A stretch of 42,674 nt of DNA from Triparma columacea. Lineage: Eukaryota; Sar; Bolidophyceae; Parmales; Triparmaceae. The notes below the pieces were generated by a model, which made no database searches, was not told where the DNA came from, and worked only from the letters and a program-made list of their open reading frames with translations. The position numbers and the translations under genes were made by a program. The stretch lies in assembly GCA_030267965.1 (NCBI GenBank), contig BRYA01000067.1, positions 41,915 through 84,588 on the forward strand. Reading direction: 5' to 3'. This document shows positions 32,801-42,602 of this stretch, piece by piece (position 1 is the first letter of the stretch; every line of letters begins with the position of its first letter).

Positions 32801-35658
32801 GAGGACATTCTCACCGAGGAGAGGATCACCTTCGCGCTGGCGACGATGGAGGGCCGTTTTTATGATTATGAGTACGACATGATATTGGGCACGGGCGTAA
32901 AGAGGGGGGTGAGTTTGACTGTGAATTTGCTCAACAAGGCGGACGGGGACGACGAAAAGTTCAGGTGAGTGAGGAGGAGCGATGAGCGAGGCCACGTTCT
33001 ATCACCGACTTTTTGTAGTCGCCAACTCTAAACCATTCCCGCTATTCGCTTCTTCACGGCAGCTTCGGGAACGGAAAGATGGCGGAGCTCGTCGGAGCCT
33101 TCATTGGTGCGGACTCCGAGTTGGACCTGGAGCTCTGGGTCGGCGTGTTTGAGGAGGAGGGGGAAGGGACCGTTGTCGAGGAGAGCAGCGCAATCCCCCC
33201 CGTGACCCTCGCAATCAGAAACAGAGGGGCGAACCTGGTCTTCGGGGACGGATTCGTTGAGGTTGTTGATTGGGAGGTCAAGGCGGGATTCAGCAGCGTC
33301 AAGTCAGCTTACCCCACCCTCGAGGCCGCCGCGAGCATGATCTTCAGGCCTACCAAGAGCGACGAGATCAAAGTCAAGGTGGCGGGTGGGCCGGGATACT
33401 TAAGGGGGGAGATGGTTGGCATCTGGATCCAGCCCTTTGGCCTTACTTGGCTCGACATTGGCGACATGGCGTTGGACTTGGAGTTTGGGGAGGAGGGCGA
33501 CGAGGAGAGTGAGGGCGCAGCGACGGACTGGGGCTGGGGAGTCACGAAGTGCAGCTTCAAGGGGACGGGGGTGCTCGCGGGGAAGTTTGCGGGGAAGTTC
33601 GAGGCTGAGATGTTGGAAAATATGGAAGACTTCATGCTGGCAATGAGCCTGTTTTACGACTTTGGGGGGAGCGGGATGACGACGGTAGTCGACGACGTTT
33701 TGGGTAAGGATGAGGTGGGAGAGGGGGGGAGGAGGAGGCTAGAGGAGAGGAGGAGACTGGGGGAAGAGGCGACCTGCGGGAGCAGCTTCGTGGTGGTCCC
33801 AACAGTGGGACTGAGGGACGGGGACGTAGGGAGAAACGTTACATTCCTGCAGCAATTACTGGAAGACACAGGGTACTTGGACGCGGGGGATGCTGGGGTA
33901 GGTTACGAGTACGGTGTGCTAGGTACGATGACATCAGACGCTGTTTCAACATTTACGGTCGAGAACGACGTCTTTGCAACTGCAGACGGGAACACCGTTA
34001 ACTACGATATCTGGGCCGCTCTCTGCGAGAAGGCGGAGGAGCAGGGAGAAGTGGTAGTCGGAGGCAACAGGGAGTGGCTGGCAGAATTCAGGATGCCCAC
34101 TTGGCTGGACAACAGTCTGTGGGAGGCGAGGTACTCCACGTACGACGAGGCCGGAGGGGTCTGGAAGAAGGGACTGACGATGGAGGCGAGCGTCAACGTG
34201 AGGGAGAGGGGGGTCGCCATGCAGGCCTTGGACATGGTCGGGTTCGTCAAGAAGTATGAGGACATGGGCGACTTCAGCCCCCTCCTGATGGTTGGCGTGT
34301 ACGTCCCGCTCTTTGCTGAGGACGCGACGGCAGTGAATGCTTGGGTGGAAGCGAACGACTTTCAAATTTACGAGGAGTCCGTGTACTGCAAGAAGATCAG
34401 ATTTGACATGTACGCCGGTTGGCCCATGACGATGGAGGTCAGCGCGAATCTTTTGCTAGACTTTGAGGAGTCACCCCAGATGGAGGTCTGGGGGACTGGA
34501 CTCGTAGAGATTGGGGAGGCCGGGGTACAGAAAGCCGTGCTCGAGAACAGGGTGAAGGGAGAGTGGAAAGACGTCTTCGGAATCGACGGCCTCGTCTTGA
34601 CACAGGTCGGGGCGAGGGTTGGAGTGAGCGTGACAAACTCCATGGACGTGGAGCTGGGGGCCACCGCGCTTTACGTCGCGATCCAGGCCGAGCTGACCAT
34701 CGGCACCGCGGTCATATACTGGGTCGGAAGGGCCGGGATGACGGAGGTGGGGGTGCCAGGGAAGGAGCTGCTGCTGGCGGCCACCTTGAAGGGAGACCCC
34801 GACATGGGGGAAATCATGGGGCAGGCGATCTCCTTTAGGGACGTGGCGCACTGGTGGGTCAAGGACATTCTCAAAGATGAGGACGGGAGGGTGTGGGGAT
34901 TCGACTACAAGAGCATCCCAGCGGAGTGGGGGCTGTACGACTCGTACTTCCAGCTGAGCACCAGCAACGTGGAGCTTTTTGGGAGGGATTTTAGGCCTGG
35001 GTTCGTTTTCTCCACGGGCCTCAGCATCTTCGGGATCGACTGCAGCGTCACAATGGCCGTAGTTATGAAGGAGCTGAATGGGGAAATAGTGCCCGACTTC
35101 GAGTGGCACGTGGAGGAGGGGCTGGAGCAGGCTGAGGAGATCAGTAGACAGAAACTGATCGACGAGATCCTACCGGAAGGCTTGATCGACCCTAGTAAGT
35201 TGTCCAACGACCAGAGGAAGATCAAGGAGAGCGACGATGACCTGAACTTTGGGGAGATGATGTTCAAGATGGAGGGCATCGAACTCAAGAACATTAACTT
35301 TTTGAGCGTCGCGCAGGGAGAGAGGCCGATCTTGGTCATGAAGTTCCGTTTCTTTGGTGTCATGCAGACCCTTGAGATCGAAACCATGACACTCAGGGAG
35401 CTGTACGAGTTTAATCTTTGGGAGAAGCTCGACGCCTTCAAAGTCTTCGCTGACACCCTATTCAGCCTTCCAGACTGTATGTGGGATTCACAATGTTACG
35501 ATGACAATAAGGACGGCTATTGCAAGGCCATATGCGACAGCAGCTCTCCGGAGTGGTACGGGGACTGTCCAAAACAGAGCGGGACATGTTATATCGATGA
35601 TGAAGAGTGCTTCTCGTGCTTCGGTACGTGCCAGTTCTTCCAATGTTGGTATAATTAA
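23900..35658 (+). CDS. Giant single-pass surface protein, beta-rich repeats, about 3,700 aa (at least 8 exons)
   Basis: Exons 23900-24025, one exon ending at 24143 (start lost in the N gap), 24269-24987, 25070-25245, 25311-25755, 25823-26880, 26979-32964 and 33063-35658; every visible junction keeps frame. The N-terminus is basic and Ser-rich (cytosolic). One TM helix follows (LMSSGFFVCVGIVIAYHY, nt about 24686-24745). The rest is an enormous ectodomain of alternating hydrophobic/polar beta-type sequence with many N-x-S/T sequons and few Cys. A motif of the type (P/N)-(F/L/M)-G-x3-4-hydrophobic-x4-G-x-L recurs, as in PFGLSWLEITKGSLDV and PFGLTWLDIGDMALDL. A PG_binding_1-like module sits at nt 33781-34030. 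The last 60 residues are Cys-rich. I do not recognise a named family; a cell-surface or wall-related role is inference. Confidence 0.75.
24086..24106. other. Assembly gap (21 N)
   Basis: A run of N interrupts a poly-C tract in the 5' part of the giant gene. The donor AAGAAG|GTGAGT at 24143 has no acceptor between it and the gap, so a small exon encoding Ser/Lys-rich sequence probably starts inside the gap. Confidence 0.95.
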
Positions 35659-36437
35659 AATGATTGATAGGGGGAGGGGGAGGGGAGGGGGAGGGGAGGG
35701 GGAGGGAGGCTTAATCGATAAAACAACGGCAAGCCATGTAAAATAAATTTGCTTGACATTTCAACTAGGGTGCAGCTATAGATTTTTTTTTTGTCATTGG
35801 GAAGATATAGCGCACTTGAAAAGGGAAAGTTGAAGCAAAAACGGATCTTAGGACTGGAAGCACGAAGACATGGAGGCATAGACGGAGTTCAAGGTGTGAA
35901 CTATTAACTTTCCAAAACCCTCAAAACAATTTCTGAATACACCAATCTCATTTACATCGCATTGTCGTATTCGTTGCAACAAGAAGATCGATAATACTAC
36001 ACAACACTCAGAAAATAGAGTTTGACGGCTTTAAGTGTTGACTGAAGCATAATACTAGCTCACACCACTCCCGGCCAACGTCGTGAGCACAAGCAATTTA
36101 ATCCTCATTTGGAGGGTGAGAATGTGAAGAGAGGGACGAAAAGGCTTCACATTGGATCGGAGCGGTATATTGGGGGTTCTATGTGCCTGATCGTGATGAT
36201 GAGGCCTGCCCCCACCCTGCAACTTGCCTTCCAGATGAGGACTGGCGTTAAGCACTTGCGATGGACCGAAACAGATTGGGTAATTTTGGAAATGATAAAA
36301 ACGCGCAATGATGACGCACTATGCGAATTTTCCAATTTACGACATCTATACTCACACCAAAAAACGCCGCTCCGCCACCTTTTTTCAACGCACGTTGATC
36401 TCGAACGCATGTTTTTCAGCACCCAATTGAGATCGTC
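35659..36437. other. Intergenic with a G-rich tract
   Basis: Starting 12 bp after the giant gene's stop, 35670-35707 is a nearly pure (G4-5)A repeat on the plus strand, able to form a G-quadruplex. The rest is mixed sequence. A short frame around 36168-36257 (reading WGFYVPDRDDEACPHPATC, then a stop) looks protein-like but has no start or neighbours. A splice-acceptor-like TTTTTCAG ends at 36419, 18 bp before the next gene's ATG. Confidence 0.4.
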
Positions 36438-39400
36438 ATGGAGGGTGAGGTTGAAGTAGATGCGGGAGTCGTGAATGACGCCGGCGAGACCAACTATGCC
36501 TCCGAGCCCCCCTCAGGCCCCAATCACACACCCTCCGCAATACACGGTCCCGTAGATATCGATTACACAGCTCTTGGCCCCGAACAAGGTAGACTTGTGA
36601 AACTTTTGGATGACCAAGGAGCCATTGAGGGCCTCATAGACAACTCTACCGGCGTCGACGTGAAGGTTATTGAGCTCGCTGGTATCTTCCACGACGAGCC
36701 CGACAAGATCATTGACTTTCTCCTCACCGATTGTGAGCAGGGCAAGTTCCGAAGGAAGACCCTCCAGGAGTACGACGAAAAGGAAGGAGTCATTCACAGA
36801 CTCGTCTACTGGCAGCACTACGGCAGCGGGAATAAGTTTGTCGAATTTCTCCTCGACGTCAGCGTCGTCTCCCCCGACGAATTGACGAGCATTATGGAGT
36901 TGACACCCCTTGATGAGGACAAACTTTCTGATGAGGCAACTGCAAATCTTGTCGAGATTCTAGCGTTAACAAATACCAAGACTGTCAAGCGAGGTGTCAT
37001 TAAGGGCAAGCTCAGTTTCTCTGATTTCGAGTTTGGTCAAACTGCAGTTACAATGGTGGGAACTCTCAAGGCAGAGGAGAGGGTTAGAGAGGCAAAATCA
37101 AATCTAGACGTCAACACAGTCAAAAGATTAAAATCTGCATGGTCAAACCTTGAAAGGATAAACAGCAGCATCAGCAGTGTCAAGAAAGGAGCTTTCAAGG
37201 ATGTCTTTGTCTCATTGAAGGGAATTCTAGTTGAAGTGATGAAGAAGTTCAGACAGCCTGCAGTAATTGACGAGCGGAGGAAGATGCACTTTGTAGAATT
37301 GGTCATGCCCAATGTGCCAACTCTTACTGAGGAAGAGGACGGGATGCTGGGAAGTGTCGCAGGGCTGGAGGAAAAACTCTACAAGAAGGGGAAGAGAGTC
37401 AAGGGGACAGTGAAGGAGGACATTGACAAGTTCCTGTGGAGAGAGGGGGACAATGTGTGGGCAGCCTTTGGGGTCACTGTGGACAAGTCAGCAAAGGGTG
37501 TGTTGGCAGAGCAATCAGTTTTTGACACATATGATGCTTCCTCCATTCATTTCAATGAAAACAAACATTTACCAAGGGCTGTAAGGGGAAACGTGGATGG
37601 AAGTAGGAGCTTTCAAATCCATAGAGGTATTCACTTGCCTAGTCCAGCAAAAGACCGTTTGTTTGAAGCCTGGTTTACTTGGAAGGAAATCAAGTTGAGC
37701 AGTGGCAGGGCAGGATACTTGTTGGGGTTTGTGCCGCTGACAGAGTACCCAGGAGGAGGCTTCAAGGACCTCAGTAAGGAAGGATTTGTGCTAGCAGAGT
37801 CTACAGGTGCCTACTTCATCAATGAGATTGCCCCAAATGTCTGTAGGGTGACACGTATTCAGACAGTGGATCTGCATTTCCAAGGCCTTCAAAAGACACT
37901 GATGGACAAAGCAATTGACTACCTTGCAAAGAAGCAGCTTGTTGAGGCCAACAGGTTGCAGAAGAAGTTCAGGAGGAACGGGAAGGAAGTTGATGCTGAA
38001 GTCAGGGGGGCCTTGGTGGAGAGGATGAGGGAGGGTGTTGAGTTGGAGGAGGACCAGAAGAAGGTGTTTGGGGAGTTGGAGGAGCTCTTTGGTGAGGAGG
38101 AGGAAGAAGGGTGGGGGCCTCTTGAGTCACCTTACGAGGGAGTGAAGATGGAGATCAAGTTCAAGCAGCAGGAGGAAGGAAAAAAGTCACTTGGTTTTGG
38201 AAGAGCCGAGTGTATCGCTGACTGTTCAGCTGAGGAAGCAGCTACTTGGTTCTTTGAAAACTGTAGCAGAGAAAGAATGGCTATAAGCAGAGAAGTTGCT
38301 GACGCTGCAAAGCTAGAAATATGGAAGGGTGGCAAGGGAAGGATCAATGAAAAGCTTTTTGCTGTAGTAAAGAAGCTTCCCTTCCCTCTTTACAAAAGAG
38401 AGTTTGTGATGAGATATGTATGGCAAAAAGGACATCAAGGCAGCACCGTGTCTGTTGCGTTTGTGCCAGCCGAGGAGAAGGTTGATTATGGAGGAAATCT
38501 AAGAAAGCTTGTGAAAGCTTCAACAAGTGGCATTCTTACTGCAAAGAACATTGAGGACCATAATGGTGTTCTCCAGTGCAAACTAACATTGACTCAATTT
38601 ATGGACACAGGAGGGTATATCCCAGTAAAAGTTGTCAACAACACAATACCGAGAGTACTAGGTGCGATATCAGAGCTCAGGGATTCCTTTACATGGGATG
38701 AAGAGGTTGATAAAGCTGCACTAGCCTCTCTTGCCAACATCATCAAGAATGAACACCAAGATTATACAGATGAGGAGAAGGGGGCAATTAGGAAAGGGAA
38801 GGAGTTTTATGAGAAATGCAAGGACGATGAGAACTTTGATGATCTGAAGAGTCCTGATGAGAGGGTCAAGATGAAGCTAGTTCATGTTGATGGGGCAAGC
38901 AGTGGGACTGGTTTTGCTACTACTGTGGTTGATGCTAGTGTGGAGGAGTGTGCTGGCTATGAGTTTTATTTTGATTCAAGAGAATTCCGTAAAACTTCAA
39001 AGGAGCAAGGGATCACAGATTACCACATCAAAAACTTCAATAGTCACACCTTCTTCTTCATCTCTACAAGAGAATTTGGCATCCCTGGTATTGCTCCACG
39101 TGATAGTCGGAATAAAGTGACCTGGTTCAAGCAAGATGATGGCAAAGTTATTATTGATCTTGCAGATACAGGGGAGCTTCATGAAGACTTTCCAGTGAAG
39201 GCTGGGAATGTATTAGTGGAATTTCATGGAGTTTGGGTTTTTGAGCCACTAGAACCTATTGGAGATGTGCCACAAACATCAGTGACTTTTACAACAAAAG
39301 CGGACCTTGGTGGCGTTTTCTACTCCTCTATCATGAATAAGATTGTACCAAGGTATCTCAAACAAGTCTCAAATTTAAGGAAGAAGTTTGACAGAAGCAG

Positions 39401-41747
39401 AGACATTGCTACATTCAACAGACAGCAGATAATTGCTAAGTTTGAGGAGATGGCAATTGAGGGGGCACCAGGGATTGAAAGTCACTTTGACGAGATTGAC
39501 GGAGCTCAAGAGATCAGTAGTGCGTTGTCTGGACAAGCATTGATAAAGGCAGAGAAGGGGATGGGATGGGGAAAGATTTCAATAACTGTGAGAGCATCTC
39601 ACAAGGAAGTTGCTGCATTTTTCTGGGAACTTATAAGTGGGGTTGAATCCCAGCCTGTGATTCACAGAGTTAACAACAACACACTTGTAATCACAGTTGA
39701 ACACAAAGGGCATCTCACAGCTCTAAGGTTCTCAGAGGCTGGCCAGATGAAGACAGACGTTGAAATGATGACTAGACATGAGGGTTTAGGAAAGGCTGCT
39801 AGCAAAAAGAGTGTAAGCAAGCACCTGAGCATGGCAATTGATTCTGCTTACTACTTTGATAATCTGCTCAAGAGCAAAGAAGCAGGGGAACAGGATGGGA
39901 GGAGGTTTGGAGAGCAGCTGATGGAGAGAGTGAAGGAAAGGAAATTCGGGGACAGTAAGGTAGAGGTCGTGAGGGAATTTCTTGCTGCCAATAGGTCACT
40001 GAGAGAGATGACAGAGCAGTATGATTTCATGAGAACTATGCTGTATGCTGTGGTTATGAACAAATTTAAAAGGAGTGCAACAAACGAGGGAGAAGTTAAG
40101 AGTGAAGAGGAAGCCAGGGGGTGGGAGATTGGGAGTGCAATGAAAGCAGTCATGTTGACTACTTTGTCTGCTGCTCATGCTGTAGATGAGTGGGCACATC
40201 AATTCAATGAAGTGCAGGAGGTTATGAATGAACAAGTGTGGTTAAGGTCTATGCTTGAGGAGATTGTTAAGGAACTATTTAAGAAGTCTAACTTAGGCTT
40301 AAAGGCAAGGGTAACTGTTGGTGCTGCCACAAGCATGATTGATTTGCTGACTGATGTGTATGTGACGAACATGTTTTGGAGAGATAAGAAGTATGGGTAC
40401 TTTAAGGCTTCTCTGGCAAGTTTGACAGTGTCAATTGGGATTCAGTTGTTTGGTGCTTTGGCACAGTACCAACAGTTAGGCATGTTTAGGGTATTAAAGG
40501 AGTGCATTCCCATCTTATTAGGCTACAAACCTGCTGTTGATGCTTACAGAATTGCATCGGGTTTCAAACAAGAGATTGGGACAACTTCTGATCCCTTGTT
40601 TGAAATGGTAGGTATGAAATGCACTGAGATGTTCGCAGAGGCCATCCCTGGAGTGATCATCCAACTAATGGCTATAGTAACCAGTGACAAAGATGTTAGA
40701 ACTTCAGCATGGCTTTCAGTTGCAGTGTCGGCAATTACAACAGGCTTTGCCTCTGCAACAATAAGTTATGACTATGACACAGACCCTACTAGGAGATTAG
40801 AAACACCAACCTTCTATGGGTATATACCTGCAAATGCAAGCAAGAGAACATTAGCGTTTGTGTCTATGATGCTGTTGTCAGCAGGAATGCTTCTTATAAG
40901 GTGTACAACAATAGTTTTTCTTGGGTTAATTGGAGGTAGTTGGGCCTTTCTCTACATTGGAGCCGACCTTGGTCTATACATTTTGGTTAAGATATTGAGG
41001 GGGGACTTCTGGTACTGGTTGCCAGTTGGGGGTAACACGGAGATTGTAAGTAGTATTATTTTCAGAGTGATTGTAAAGATCATTGTAGACTTCACTTCAA
41101 TGGTGCAGTGTAGACATCCTAACGAAGTTGGAGGAGCATATTGGTTGTTTGGTCTTGTGTTGACAATGGCAAGCTTGCCAGTGTCAATATATTTAGCTTC
41201 ACCTTATGTTGATGAGAGAGCAATTGATATTGCGTCATCAATTGGGAAGTATTTCATACTGATAACTACTCTATGCTTTGCTGTCTTCTTTTTGAATATT
41301 GAGAAGAAGTACTGGCACACTTTTTTGAGCATACAAAAAGGAAAGGACATAACTATGGCATATTTCCTTGAAGGGAAAAGTGATGCAATAATGCTTTCGA
41401 TCTTTAAAAGGTCAAAACATCATTGGGTCTCAATTGAAGGAGAAATTAAGAAATGGGTTGGCTTAAACTGGGCTAAATGGGAAGAGGAGCAGCCAGAGTG
41501 GTTTACTGATGCGATGAAGGCTAAAGTACCAGTTGAATACATTCCAGGAGTAGGAGGTGCTAGAAGGAGAGAGAGTGTGAGGAGAGCAAGTGTTGATGCC
41601 GAAGCTGAGGGTGGACTAGCAGGTGCTGTGAGAGCAAGTATTAGGAGAGCGAGTGTTGGAGGCGCTGATGGTGAAGATATTATAGGGGTAGGAGGTGGAA
41701 ATACTAAAGTAAGCAGTGTTCTGCCGAGAGATGAGGATGGGGCATGA
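36438..41747 (+). CDS. START-like multidomain protein fused to an XK-related-like membrane domain, 1,769 aa
   Basis: Single exon. Residues about 360-540, 564-785, 805-1030 and 1034-1190 are four related modules. Modules 2 and 3 both open with SP(Y/D)E(G/R)VKM and end with GG-(Y/V)-x-N-x-I-PR-x-L followed by a helix, as in START lipid-binding folds (PFPLYKREFVMRYVWQKG fits a START strand). Residues about 1290-1620 are polytopic. The stretches SMIDLLTDVYVTNMFW, FKASLASLTVSIGIQLFGAL and EMFAEAIPGVIIQLMAIV resemble the D-xx-TD and E-x-PQ-x2-Q motifs of XK-related lipid scramblases. The C-tail has basic phosphosite-like motifs (RRESVRRAS, IRRASVG). A lipid-binding plus lipid-moving role is an inference. 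Cytosine content falls along the gene toward the telomeric side. Confidence 0.7.
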   Translation: MEGEVEVDAGVVNDAGETNYASEPPSGPNHTPSAIHGPVDIDYTALGPEQGRLVKLLDDQGAIEGLIDNSTGVDVKVIELAGIFHDEPDKIIDFLLTDCEQGKFRRKTLQEYDEKEGVIHRLVYWQHYGSGNKFVEFLLDVSVVSPDELTSIMELTPLDEDKLSDEATANLVEILALTNTKTVKRGVIKGKLSFSDFEFGQTAVTMVGTLKAEERVREAKSNLDVNTVKRLKSAWSNLERINSSISSVKKGAFKDVFVSLKGILVEVMKKFRQPAVIDERRKMHFVELVMPNVPTLTEEEDGMLGSVAGLEEKLYKKGKRVKGTVKEDIDKFLWREGDNVWAAFGVTVDKSAKGVLAEQSVFDTYDASSIHFNENKHLPRAVRGNVDGSRSFQIHRGIHLPSPAKDRLFEAWFTWKEIKLSSGRAGYLLGFVPLTEYPGGGFKDLSKEGFVLAESTGAYFINEIAPNVCRVTRIQTVDLHFQGLQKTLMDKAIDYLAKKQLVEANRLQKKFRRNGKEVDAEVRGALVERMREGVELEEDQKKVFGELEELFGEEEEEGWGPLESPYEGVKMEIKFKQQEEGKKSLGFGRAECIADCSAEEAATWFFENCSRERMAISREVADAAKLEIWKGGKGRINEKLFAVVKKLPFPLYKREFVMRYVWQKGHQGSTVSVAFVPAEEKVDYGGNLRKLVKASTSGILTAKNIEDHNGVLQCKLTLTQFMDTGGYIPVKVVNNTIPRVLGAISELRDSFTWDEEVDKAALASLANIIKNEHQDYTDEEKGAIRKGKEFYEKCKDDENFDDLKSPDERVKMKLVHVDGASSGTGFATTVVDASVEECAGYEFYFDSREFRKTSKEQGITDYHIKNFNSHTFFFISTREFGIPGIAPRDSRNKVTWFKQDDGKVIIDLADTGELHEDFPVKAGNVLVEFHGVWVFEPLEPIGDVPQTSVTFTTKADLGGVFYSSIMNKIVPRYLKQVSNLRKKFDRSRDIATFNRQQIIAKFEEMAIEGAPGIESHFDEIDGAQEISSALSGQALIKAEKGMGWGKISITVRASHKEVAAFFWELISGVESQPVIHRVNNNTLVITVEHKGHLTALRFSEAGQMKTDVEMMTRHEGLGKAASKKSVSKHLSMAIDSAYYFDNLLKSKEAGEQDGRRFGEQLMERVKERKFGDSKVEVVREFLAANRSLREMTEQYDFMRTMLYAVVMNKFKRSATNEGEVKSEEEARGWEIGSAMKAVMLTTLSAAHAVDEWAHQFNEVQEVMNEQVWLRSMLEEIVKELFKKSNLGLKARVTVGAATSMIDLLTDVYVTNMFWRDKKYGYFKASLASLTVSIGIQLFGALAQYQQLGMFRVLKECIPILLGYKPAVDAYRIASGFKQEIGTTSDPLFEMVGMKCTEMFAEAIPGVIIQLMAIVTSDKDVRTSAWLSVAVSAITTGFASATISYDYDTDPTRRLETPTFYGYIPANASKRTLAFVSMMLLSAGMLLIRCTTIVFLGLIGGSWAFLYIGADLGLYILVKILRGDFWYWLPVGGNTEIVSSIIFRVIVKIIVDFTSMVQCRHPNEVGGAYWLFGLVLTMASLPVSIYLASPYVDERAIDIASSIGKYFILITTLCFAVFFLNIEKKYWHTFLSIQKGKDITMAYFLEGKSDAIMLSIFKRSKHHWVSIEGEIKKWVGLNWAKWEEEQPEWFTDAMKAKVPVEYIPGVGGARRRESVRRASVDAEAEGGLAGAVRASIRRASVGGADGEDIIGVGGGNTKVSSVLPRDEDGA

Positions 41748-42046
41748 CTAATAAGGCAGCAACGTTTGTAGGGAAAATTGATTTGATTTGGTATAGTTAT
41801 GATTATTGTGTGTGTTTTTTTAGGTGTTTGTTAAGTATGTGGGAGTATTATAGTGTTTTGTGAGTATTTGAGAAGTGGAGTTGATGTGTTGTAGGAGTGT
41901 TAAAGTGGTTTGTGAGTATTGTGGAAGTGGAGAAGAAAGGAAAGTGAGATTTAAAGTGGTTTGTGGATATTGAGGATGTGTTTGTAGATTTGTATGAGAT
42001 TTTTTAGAGTTGTGGCAGTGTTATAGTGATTTGTGAGTATAATGGA

Positions 42047-42517
42047 AGTGTAGTGGATGTGTATGGGGATGAATTAAAGGAAGGAGAGTGTGGTTGTAGA
42101 AAGGAGTTATGGGTTGAGAGAAGAAGAGAGGAGGGTATAAGGTGAAATAATGTGTGTAAGAGTAGAAGATGTGTATGAAGATGAATTAGGAGGGTGAGTG
42201 TAGTTTTGGAGAGAAGTGAGAAGATTTAAGGGTTGAGGGTAGAAGAGAGAAAGGTGTAAGATGGAATTATGTGTGTAAGTGTAGTAGATGTGTATGTAGA
42301 TGAATTAAATGAGGGTGAGTGTAGTTATAGAGAGGAGTGAGAGAAGTTAAGGAGAGAGAGTAGAAGAGAGAAGGGTATAAGGTGGAATGATGTGTATAAG
42401 TGTAGTAAATGTTTATGAAGATAAATAAAAAGAGGTTGAGTGTAGTTGTTAAGAGAAGTAAGAGGAGTGAAAGAGGAGAGTAGAAGAGAGGAGAGTATGA
42501 GGTGATATGGTGTGTGT
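42047..42517 (+). repeat. Minisatellite, four units of about 112-121 bp
   Basis: Units start at 42047, 42159, 42278 and 42399, each beginning AG(T/A)GTAG followed by ATGTGTATG-like sequence and ending in GTATAAGGTGGAAT-like then TGTGTGTA. All four lack C. Divergence among units is by A/G/T exchanges and small indels. Confidence 0.8.
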
Positions 42518-42560
42518 GTGTTTGTAAGTGGGTTTGAAGGTGTGTATGTATGTGTGTGTG

Positions 42561-42572
42561 TTAGGGTTAGGG
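42561..42572 (+). repeat. Two TTAGGG telomere-type units
   Basis: TTAGGGTTAGGG followed by the variant GTAAGGTAAG. The G-rich strand runs 5'-3' toward the right edge, the correct orientation for a right-hand chromosome end. Confidence 0.55.
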
Positions 42573-42602
42573 TAAGGTAAGTGTGAAGGTAGAGTTTGTT
42601 AA

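Noticed and set aside
36168..36257. Protein-like fragment reading WGFYVPDRDDEACPHPATC
   Set aside because: No start, no splice sites and no flanking homologous sequence; it could be chance or a small relic.
42561..42572. True telomere
   Set aside because: Only two TTAGGG units are present and the sequence continues into another repeat; called subtelomere-like instead.
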